Assembly: GCA_963281155.1 (NCBI GenBank)
Contig: CAUJLY010000002.1
Coordinates: 3,286,001 to 3,350,000 of the forward strand
Direction of reading: 5' to 3'
Origin: Rhabditophanes sp. KR3021
Lineage: Eukaryota; Nematoda; Chromadorea; Rhabditida; Alloionematidae
DNA: 64,000 nt
Part shown: positions 48,201 through 57,600 of the stretch, piece by piece
Position numbering within the stretch: position 1 is the first letter of the stretch
Layout: each line of letters opens with the position of its first letter
The notes under the pieces: generated by a model
Database searches by the model: none
Seen by the model: the letters and a program-made list of their open reading frames with translations, nothing else
What the model was told of the DNA's origin: nothing
Translations under genes and position numbers: made by a program

Positions 48201-51200
48201 TCAAGTTATTTCGGATCAAACAAATGGTTAAATACTAGATTGGCAAGTATTGACAAATTCTTAGACAAGGCAGCTTATTCGTATGGTGATTGTGGAAACG
48301 GTATCATTTTACTTATGGAAATAATGATATTTTTGGGAATGATGAAGCGAAATTTATATCTCTCTTTGATAGAGATGACAAATTCGTCAAAAGAAAGGAG
48401 AAGAATAGATAGTGTGCTCACTGTAGTTGGTATTTTTCTGGCGTTAGACACTTCATCAACACTACGTGCAACTTATTGAAATCTCAAAGAACTGAAGCTA
48501 GAGAAAAAAGAAAAGACTTAATTTCTGATCAATTAAATGCTAATTGAGCAAACTACTGGGATAGATAACAACATGAATTTCTACGTGATCAAAAACGAGG
48601 ATAATGAATATGGAGTTGTTAGAAGCTATACACAATTAACGGATTCAAAAAGTACCAAGAACACAACACTGAAATGACTCAAAAGCGTGGATACCACGAT
48701 CTGTCGTCAAAGAAAGAAGAAATTGTCAGATCATGGGATCATTATCCAGCTGAAGGTAAAGAAGAGGTGGTTAAGGTGATTTTCTTCAAGTTGAAGGGAG
48801 AAATGTAGTACACTCCTAAGGATGCCTTTGAAAGAATCTAAATATCCACTTGTGATGATTTACTCAAATTGGAAGCATCTTTTCAGCTCTTCGCCAACAA
48901 TCTAAAGACAAGCACATTGTAAGTTTGTAGTTGACAGTAAGAGTGTATTGAATAATCACATTGAATTATCTGCTTGTGAAGAATTGTGTAACGCCAAGTT
49001 AAGCCACAACACCAAGTTCAATTGAATTTTTAGACAAGATTTTGCCAGGTTGGGAAACTACTTTAAATGAAAACCAAGTCTACGTTACCTCCTAATTGAC
49101 TTAAGAAATGAAGACGTTCTTACTGACTATTCAGTTTTCAAGAAAAGATGAAGGATTGATAACCACTATTATAAGTATAGTCATGCTTTAAAGAATGGGG
49201 TCTGATTGACAAAAAAGAGTCAAGAATGGACAAGATAGGAACTCACTCAGTTGAAACCCTCCATTTCAAGCTTTTAGTGTCTACGAAAGAATTGGCTAAA
49301 AAGGTGGAGTTTACCTTAATAGAAATTGAAAGATCAGATCACCAATTGTGACCACGGCAAGTGTAGCATGCCTGAGATATACTTTCTCAATTGTGTCGAA
49401 TGCATGCGCCGTTGACGATATTTTGACTGAAATGATGTTCGCACTTAGTATGACTTGTGCTGATTTTAATAAATATCTTGATCCCTCTTTAATTTTAATA
49501 AATATTACCTAAAATTTTAACCTCCTTCTCTAGTTCTTCAATTCTTATGTCCATCTGAGGTACATGGGGTAAATTTCCGCCAGTTTCTCCGGCAACAGGC
49601 TCAGTACTTAATGAAAAAATCCATCCTGTGTAGGTCGAAACAATGATTTCGTCGTAATTTTGATTGTTTACACGGCCGCAAACAATACCAGTAATTGTCT
49701 CATTTGTTGCATATAGTTGTCTCAAATTAATTGTGTCAGCATCCACTATTTAAGGATACTATAGAATTTAGATAAGGAGTGACTTACAAGTGTACATTTC
49801 TATCATACCATCGTCTTTGCCAAGAATTAAATCAGGATATGAGCCTCCAAATAAATTGTAAAAACAAAATCTAAAAGGCATTAATCGGGTTGAATTAGTC
49901 ACTTACGATGTTATTTGTGAAGTTGATGTTGTGTTGATTTCCCAAAGTAAGGTATAGTCGTTTTCTGGAAGCCATAGCAATCCAATTGTGCCATTCCGTG
50001 TACCATACAAAACTTTTTCTTTATTGTATCCACCATCGTTCATGTATAACCTCAGTATGGTTGGTACATCGTTGATCTTTATCAAGTATATCAATTGCCC
50101 AGCACAAAGAACCTTAATTTTCTTATCTTCGCATGCAATAACTGGAGTCAACTGTCTTCCTCCTACCCAAGAGCCTTCTTTTTTAGGAAGACAGATGATA
50201 TCGGTTATTGGTTCGCCACAAATATAACTCTGCAAAAGGACTTAGTATAAAAGGGTATCAAATTTACGTACGTTTACTTCCTGTGTATCATGATAATGAG
50301 TTAAGACGTTGTTTGAAGAAACTAACAACTCAAGACCATAAATAAACATGCACTGTATGGCATCGGTAAAGTTTGTTTCAAACCCAAAAAATTGTTCTGG
50401 AATGATGGAAGGATTAAGGGTTTAATTTTATCAATCAGATTTATAAATTTGCTTTTTCGCTAGACATTTTCATAACCCAGTTGTAATGGTTATGAGCATA
50501 TAGGTAATACATAAATGAATACAAACTAGTTTGGCTTATTTTTCTACCTACTAGTTTAAGCATGACTCCACTTGGGGAGATGTACTAATAAATTGAAATG
50601 CCATGGCATTCCGAATTTTGTATGGAAAATATATCTTTTAAAATATAATAAAAGTATTTAGTTGCTTATAGTGATCTATCAGACAATGACTACAAATACA
50701 TAACTTTGTAATGTGTATAAAAGTGATTATTTAAATCGTATTTTTTCTTAATCTATTTTAATAAATATTTACACAACAAGCTAACTTACTGCCTTTCTTA
50801 AAAAAACCTCTTATAAAGTTGTCGGCTGAAAAAAAGATGCGATCATGAGTTGCCGTGGTGCCTCCAAGTTTAACACTTGTAATTGGAGGTCCAGGAAGAG
50901 ATTTCGATAAAATCTGTAATTAACGTAAACGATTTAAATTGACGCAGAATTTGTTAAATTGCGCACTTACAGCTATACTATTCTTTTTCTTTTCAATAAC
51001 CGTCAACGTTCCATCTTGAGAACCGATAACAACCTGAATATGTAAAATGGTGTAATTTTTATTTGATTAGAAATTACCTTATCAGTTACAAGTAGTTTAT
51101 TCCTCTTATTTTTCTCATCTTTTTTCTTCTCATCCTTTTTTCGTTTTTCTTCCTTGGATTTGTTGTCAATAACTATGTCTTCGTCGTCATTTTGCTCCCC

Positions 51201-51299
51201 TTTTTCAAGGTGAAATGCTGCTTCTTTAATTAGGGTCAAACAGTTATTATTTGTTGCTCCAACTTGTATAAGATCACTCCGATTTAAACTTAGACTCAT
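45281..51299 (-). CDS. bbs7: BBSome subunit BBS7
   Basis: BBS7 is a core subunit of the BBSome, which carries membrane proteins in cilia. Twelve exons mapped: 51078-51299, 50971-51033, 50790-50913, 50272-50396, 49907-50229, 49788-49870, about 49509-49745, 47278-47700, about 46206-46439, 45998 to about 46118, 45586-45689, 45281-45547. Diagnostic blocks: LNRSDLIQVGAT, ITDIICLPKK, GKDDGMIEMYT, YDEIIVSTYTGWIFSLSTEP, RPCNVLKVEGNFAIADAHSW, HTLKLLDPKLEYSMKLTYKL. Two junctions (the ends of exons 7 and 9) cannot be closed with canonical GT-AG in phase; a missed small exon or alternative sites are likely. An insertion of roughly 35 Lys/Asp/Glu-rich residues lies near residue 40-73 compared with human BBS7. 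Two long introns hold other features (46440-47277 and 47701-49508). Confidence 0.93.
46738..47028 (+). CDS. Secreted cysteine-rich prohormone-like peptide, nested in a BBS7 intron
   Basis: Exons 46738-46875 and 46921-47028 with a 45-bp intron (gtagat...ttttag) give 81 residues. A clear signal peptide (SLILLLFIVIQMSKA, residues about 12-26) is followed by a short peptide ending in GKR, an amidation plus dibasic cleavage signal. A linker ends in KR, and the last peptide has six Cys in the pattern CxCx3Cx7Cx2CC. This is the lay-out of a neuropeptide or peptide-hormone precursor; predicted products are a C-terminally amidated peptide of about 13 residues and a disulfide-bonded peptide of about 26. 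No known family matched from memory. The gene is on the strand opposite to BBS7, wholly inside its intron. A tttag acceptor lies 12 nt before the ATG. Confidence 0.75.
47847..49480 (+). pseudogene. Decayed coding sequence inside a BBS7 intron
   Basis: The 1.8-kb BBS7 intron holds plus-strand DNA that is less AT-rich than its surroundings and reads as broken protein in all three frames. Open stretches include one with KKVPMEELISVGRKDPPAK that continues after a plausible 41-bp intron (gtaaat...ttctag), KPKFEKLCNRSLLGDRYIK, NNDIFGNDEAKFISLFDRDD and TSSIEFLDKILPGWETTLNE-like segments, each cut by stops or frame changes every 30-60 codons. No family recognised. Either an inserted, decayed gene or mobile element, or a gene with serious sequence errors. 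Limits are approximate. Confidence 0.45.
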
Positions 51300-51742
51300 T
51301 GTATAAAATATATTTATTCATGAAATGGCATATTAACAAGTACTATATTATAAATCAATTGATGACGTTGCCATAGCAACGAATGCGTAAACTGTTATGG
51401 AAAATGGAATTTTATGTGAAATTTTTTGAATATCGGAGTTTGGTGAAGTTAAACGACGTGAATTCCAGCAGGCTTCCATTGACATCTTCGAATGCTTGAC
51501 AAAAAGGAAAAATAAGTTGCATTTCCTGTTGTAATTAATAAAATTTAATGATTTGAATGTACTTTTAGTATGTTTTTAAAGTATTATGTCGCTCTTGACA
51601 ATTAAATTTTAAGTTTATTAATAAATAAATTTGAATTAAATTTTGTTTCAATAAGATACTAATTGGTAGGCATTTTAATTTGATGTTTAATTGGCCTGGT
51701 CATTTATGAGTATATTATCTCTTTAAAACTAATAAGTAAAAT

Positions 51743-52506
51743 ATGATTCGTAAAACAATTAAACCTATGTCAATGGAGGCCAAAAGAAAAGTTCAAGTCA
51801 GAGAAAAGTGCGCAGCTAGAGAGAAACGTCACAACACGACAAGGAGAAGTTGTTGGTGACTGGTGAGCTGCTAATAATTAAATATAATCATCAAACATAA
51901 TAAAAAAATGCTCCCACCACATTCAATGATTTTTGAAATTGGCCATACCATGTGATAAGGAGAGTGTGTGCCGAGTTGAGAAGTGAGATTAATGAGACTT
52001 CTAAGAGGATCTATCCTTTAAAGAATTGTGGTTAAAGCTGAGAATGATTTAAAGACTGTAAAGACCCGAAATACTGTTAAGAGTAAACAAAGTGTGATGT
52101 TTTTCTCGATCTGCCTCTTCATATGGATGTTAAGGTCTTGACTTTTGATCAGTTTATCAGATCAATCTTCTACTGTGGGTTTTAGGAAAGGGGAAAGGAG
52201 ATTTGACGAACATATTACAAAACTAAACTTCGTTATTTCAAACTCATTCCTTTGAATGATAAGGATGCGGCAATAATAGATAGCTTAAGACATAGGAGGC
52301 AAATTGTTCCAGTTTCGATTAGTGACTTAGCAGTAAATGAATCCTGGGCTCTCGAATACTCAATTATCATGGAACTACAAAATGTTTTGACTAATATTGA
52401 CTCCTTAGGTCAACCTAATGATGTTATGTGGACGAAACATGCAACAATAGTTGAGAGAAGCATTCCTCTCAGTAACACACACGAAATTTTGACTACTATT
52501 TGGTAA
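51743..52506 (+). pseudogene. Second decayed coding sequence between BBS7 and ASPDH
   Basis: An open frame starts at 51743 with a basic stretch (MEAKRKVQVREKCAAREKRH) and stops after about 40 codons. Further segments in other frames include FLDLPLHMDVKVLTFDQFIR and an open run at 52252-52506 whose upstream continuation (YKTKLRYFKLIPLNDKDAAI) is cut by stops. Composition and style resemble the broken sequence in the BBS7 intron about 3 kb away, so both may be remnants of one kind of element. No family recognised. Confidence 0.4.
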
Positions 52507-52604
52507 TACTGTGACTAATTTTAATAGTTTTCCCTTTTTTAAATAAACGTTGATATTCGTTATCTTTTTTGATTCCTTTAAAGTTACCTAAAATGAAAAT
52601 AAAA

Positions 52605-53363
52605 TTAGTTAAGAGCATTAAGGAAAACTCGACCTGTTACAGCCCCTGGTTTAGCAGGATTTTCTCGTTTGACATAAACTTTAAAGCCACCCTCCCCAAT
52701 AGCTTCGATCTCAACAATATGCCAGTCTGTCATGGCTGGGTCAGCAATTAACTTTCCCTTGACCTTATCAAACCCTAAATTATGAGCAGCCAAAACTGCT
52801 CCAGCCATTGTATTGACATTGTTTGGAGCCAATGGGCAAAGATCCCGAACTGACCCTTCAAACAAGACTGTGTATGCATTTTTTGCCAAAGCTTCCTCGA
52901 CAATAGGTTTAAGCGATCCTAATACCTTAAAAGAACTAGGGTGTTTTGTCATTGTTATGGTCAATTGTTGTAATTGACCCAACTCAGCCATCTTTGTGAT
53001 ATCCTCTGCAGCCCATAGAGCTCCGGTAGGCACAAACACAGATTTGCTATTTATCGAGGCTGAGTGACGAATCATTTCTTCCGTATCGCGGTCAGCGAGT
53101 GCTGTTGGACTGCCAATAAACAAGTTACATGATTTTAAGATTGTTTGTCCATATTTTTTTGTAATATCCGGATGGCAAACTTCAACTATCAAGTCAATGC
53201 CTACCAAATTTTCAGCAGTAATTTCTTCTAAAGGAAGAATATTTGGAGTGGTTGTTCTATTCCAAATGTTGACAATTTCAAAATTAGAATCTTTTTTGAG
53301 ATGTTCTTCTAAAAACTTTCCCAAATGTCCGTATCCTATTATTCCTACCTTTGTAATAGTCAT
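52605..53363 (-). CDS. aspdh: Aspartate dehydrogenase domain protein (ASPDH)
   Basis: Single-exon gene, 252 residues. NAD(P)-dependent oxidoreductase of the L-aspartate dehydrogenase family, which converts L-aspartate to iminoaspartate; the animal function is poorly defined. Seen: Rossmann glycine motif VGIIGYGHLG (residues about 6-15), VEVCHPDITKKYG, FIGSPTALAD, VFVPTGALWAAEDI, LCPLAPNNVNTMAGAVLA (catalytic domain, with the NxNTMA motif) and KRENPAKPGAVTGR near the C-terminus. Length is close to human ASPDH (about 283), lacking its C-terminal extension. A ttttag acceptor lies 17 nt before the ATG. The STRM-1-like gene on the same strand ends 252 bp upstream. Confidence 0.93.
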   Translation of the reverse strand: MTITKVGIIGYGHLGKFLEEHLKKDSNFEIVNIWNRTTTPNILPLEEITAENLVGIDLIVEVCHPDITKKYGQTILKSCNLFIGSPTALADRDTEEMIRHSASINSKSVFVPTGALWAAEDITKMAELGQLQQLTITMTKHPSSFKVLGSLKPIVEEALAKNAYTVLFEGSVRDLCPLAPNNVNTMAGAVLAAHNLGFDKVKGKLIADPAMTDWHIVEIEAIGEGGFKVYVKRENPAKPGAVTGRVFLNALN

Positions 53364-53380
53364 TGTATAAAACTTGTTTT

Positions 53381-53393
53381 CTAAAAGGTGTCG
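53381..53393 (-). promoter_or_regulatory. 3' splice acceptor just upstream of the ASPDH start codon
   Basis: On the minus strand caccttttag ends at 53381, 17 nt before the ATG at 53363. No upstream exon of this gene is visible between it and the preceding gene. Confidence 0.4.
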
Positions 53394-53615
53394 TTACACG
53401 ATTACATTATTTGAAAATAAAATATGTCAAGGAACGCTTTGACCTGTAAAATGTAATTTAGTCGCATTTGAGCACTTCTTATAAATAAAATTAATGTTAG
53501 GTATAAGCATTTGTTAAAAACTTCAAAATATATAATAGAATGTGGTTAAATTGATGTTAAAATGTTCTTTAATTATAATTATTGCCTCAAGATGTGTGTT
53601 ATATTACGTCATAAT

Positions 53616-54694
53616 TTAGATTTTTCTAAATGATAGAATTTCCCCTCCTCTAAGGATTCCTAATTCACCTCCTTTGACAATTTTATTAACTGTTCCACTG
53701 AGGAATATCTGATTGAATTGGTTGAAACCCTTTGGTAAAATTCTTAAAACTTCACCAACTTTGATCAACGACCTTATTATCGGTGAAGATGTCAACCACA
53801 TGAATGTTTTACTACTTGAAAAACAGTAATGAAAAGGTTGTTGCCTTTCTTCGGCTAAATCGATGCTATCAACCAAATCCAATCCGCAATCTTTGCCGAT
53901 TTGAATCATTTCACGTCGTGAATGAAGAGACGGCATTCCACATGCATATTCTAGACCCTCGATCTGTTCTTGGTGCAAAGGATTGGTTACATCATAAAGA
54001 TCAGTTGTCAATAAATCGTAGCAAACAAATCTACCACCTTTTTTTAAAACACGAGAGATTTCATTTAAGGCAGGTTTTAAATCAACAAAATATTTCAAAG
54101 CATAAATTGCATATGCGCAATCAAAGGATTCATCTTGAAACGGCATGTGATGGCAATCAGATTCTATCAACTGGCATCTGGGGTACAAATTACGTTTCTT
54201 TAATTCCTCATTTCCCATCTCAACTTCGTTAGGAGCGATGGTTACTCCTGTAATGTGTGCTCCGGTGGAAGCAATGTCACGAATTACACCACCGATGCCG
54301 CAACCTATATCTACACAATTTTTCTTTTCATCCAGTTGCAATGTTTCCCCGATTCTGACATGCAATTCATTTAAAGCTTCTTCCAGAGAAACATCAGTAT
54401 TCTGAGGCGAAACGAAATGGAAGTTACCTAAAATGCTTATTAATCTATGTTTGTATTGATCTAAAATTACCATTGAAGTACTGATCTATGACACCTGACA
54501 TCACAGAATAATAATGAGACGTTACTGGCCCATGATCCCCTGTTCTTTTTGCTTCGGCATACAATGATTTGTGTGTTTCACCAAAGACAATCTGAAAACA
54601 TATATAAAATAATAAATATGCACCAGCTTACCAAATCTTGCCTTTTAAAATGAAAAAGCAGTTTGAAAAAATTACTTGTTAAGTCGATAGACAT
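53616..54694 (-). CDS. Sterol methyltransferase, STRM-1-like
   Basis: SAM-dependent methyltransferase of the sterol methyltransferase (SMT/ERG6) superfamily, closest in pattern to nematode STRM-1, a sterol 4-C-methyltransferase. Exons 54632-54694, 54471-54591 and 53616-54427 (introns 40 and 43 bp) give 331 residues. Seen: GPVTSHYYSVMSGVIDQYF, then GNFHFVSP (SMT region I), VDIGCGIGGVIRDIA (SAM motif I), PFQDESFDCAYAIYALKYF (motif II) and RVLKKGGRFVCYDLLTTDLY (motif III and region II), then LEYACGMPSLHSRREM. All SAM-binding motifs look intact, so an active enzyme is predicted. The substrate (C-4 or C-24 of a sterol) cannot be told from sequence alone. It lies 252 bp upstream of ASPDH on the same strand. 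Confidence 0.88.
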
Positions 54695-57600
54695 TATTAA
54701 TGTACGCAACTTGTGTCAAACAATTTATGTAATAACAAAAAGTGATCAAAGACGGATGTTTACCTATTTAAACCAATTTGTCAAAAGATGGCCTCTTTGT
54801 GTGACCTTTTCAGATTTATAATAACGATATGAGTGGTGTTTTATTGAGGAAACACAAAATCAATTCTGATCCAAGGAAGTAAAATAATTCTTTAAATACT
54901 CCAGTCACCATCATAAGTATGTATTTTGCACTAACTACGTATATATGATAAGAAATCACAATCTGCGATTTTAGTTTCAATATTCTCTTACTGTTATATG
55001 TATTCTAACTGATATTTGTTTTTTTATCTCACGTCAAAAACTATGATTCATTAAAGAAATCTTTTAATTAACATTTTTATAAGATGTCTCGATAAACTTA
55101 TGTGCAATCAGTTGACATCACGCAAAGTACTCTGCTACTTGAAGAACAGTTACTTAAATACTAAATTACAGAATAATAATTTGCATAGTTATGACTAACC
55201 ACTATTTCATATATCTAATTCGTCATGACAAAATTGTACTTCATTGTTATCAAAAGCTGCTAACAAACGGAGTCATCAGATTATATATATGCTGATAAAT
55301 TTGATTAAACAATATATATTCAAGCAACTATCACAAAGTTGATCATACTCGATACAAAACGTAATACAATGCATAAATGCAGTTAATTAAATGCGCTAAA
55401 TGTTACTTTATGTGAAAAACTTCAAGTGATATCAATTACTTTAACAATATGTTTATTCGCATCTTCTTAAATCTTCCATAAATAATTTGTTTTTCTTCAA
55501 AGAATAATACAATCAGTATAGGTAGTTTGACGACGATTAAATTATTTATTTATCGGTTAATTGTGCAACATTGTTTTCATGTTTTAATAGTTACCCTTTC
55601 GATCTTAATTACTTTATTTTTTGGATTTAAATTTAGTTGCTTCAGAAATACTTTTCTATAATCAACACTCCTCCAAAATAATATATAATAACAACAAGTA
55701 GCTGAAAAAGGGAATGGAATCACGGCTTCAACATACGCTTCATCGTTGAATAAAAAATTGATAACTAATTGAGCTATGCAAGCTAGAAATACTGAAAAAT
55801 GGAACATATTTATTGTAACCATGTACAAAATTCGTTTTTTAATTAATGTTATCAAATCCAAGTCGGAAAGCTACAAAACTTTATAATTAACAATACATAT
55901 AATATTAATCAAACTCACAAAATTGATGAATGAGTATCAATGATATGAAATTGCCCATAATTTGCTAATACTTTTTGAATAAGCATTTTGCGATTACGAA
56001 CGTGGATCATTTCATGACTTGTGTTTATATAACCGACAATCAAAAATAACAGGCCATAATTAAGCCTAGGAATGTTTATTAACCATAGATCAAGATTTTA
56101 ATTCCACTGTTTACCTGTTAAGGGAAATAAAACAGCTAACAAACGATAGTTTGAATTATTTGTGACAATATTTGCTTAATTATTTTATGTGTACCTGGCT
56201 GAAATAAGCTAAAAATAAAGAAAGTGGATATAATAATGTTGAATAATTAACAAATAAAAAATTAATTATGTTAAAACTTAATCCATATACCAAAAAATAC
56301 CCATACGCAAGCTATTCTTCAAATCCTAATGTATATTTATATAGGCTAAATTAAGTATATAGATGTTTGTTTAATCTTAAAATAAAAACATCTTCTTACA
56401 CTATCAAATATATTGGAGTATCGCGGAATATATCCGAAACATTTGTAGGCATCATAATAAAAGATTATTTCATAAGTATTAATTGTATTAACACCACTTC
56501 TTCTTACTAAGATCTTAGGCTAGTTAATGTTTCTGCTTTTGCAATTCATGATATATGAGCATGTCGAAGTGCGACTTCATTAGGATTCCGTACATATTTT
56601 TATCTTACAGTTTAACATAAGATACTTCTCTCTAATTTCATTGAACAAAGTCTGTTTCGTTCACGACTGGCTGTGACTCACCATAAATCAAAAAAACAAC
56701 AATTGTATTAAGACCTTTTGAGCTATACAGTTTCATTTTTATAGTTGGTTAACTTATTCAAATCTGCAACATATCAACTTTTCAATAGAGGCTTAGCCAA
56801 GTTTCAACTGAGTTCGAGTCTCTCTATCACCGCTTGATTGTCCAAATAAATATTTCATTGATTTAATTCCACCAAGAATTTCTTACTTTCACATCTAGCA
56901 ACACAGGCAAAGACAAGATAATTTTAACTTTTTCATATAAAGATTTTTCAAAAATCTTTTTATCATTTTCAAATTAATCCTAAATACAAATATGTTTCAA
57001 CCGACAGCACCAACTTTTAAAAAAATACTTTGATCGATGTGATACGAATTCAGATAAGACAGGGCTTTCCTATGATCATCGAGATAATTTATATTTAGTT
57101 TGAAAATGAGATGCATGCAATGAAGTTTTGGAAACTCAATTTGTAAATCAAGAAACGGATTCAGAAATGTTCAGTTTATTTTTATAACTCCGAAAATCAT
57201 TTCATTGTTTCAGAGATTTTTCAAACCAGAACTTGTACTTTAGTTGATGAGAGATGCTGTGGGCAACACATGACCCAAAAGTTAGTGCAAATGTCTGGAT
57301 TAAATAACTATTAATTTCCCTTATATAATTTAAGATAATTATATGTTTTTGTCATTATTTTAATTAGATAAAATAAAAGATTGAATTATGTGTACATTTT
57401 TCTAAACTCCAATATTATTGCATTAAATTTCATCAAAATACTATAGTATGTAAATAAGTGATTAAACCTCTTAATACTTCCAATTAATTATTTATCTAGT
57501 GTACACATACATTTTAGAAATCCAAATAGTAGCTAATTAGCATCAATCATAATATTTTGACGCTCGAAAGGCGAAATCCTTTTTAATCTCCTGGGAAATG

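Noticed and set aside
56790..56850. A gttcgagtc box resembling the T-arm of a tRNA
   Set aside because: No acceptor stem, D-arm or anticodon arm could be drawn at the right distances.
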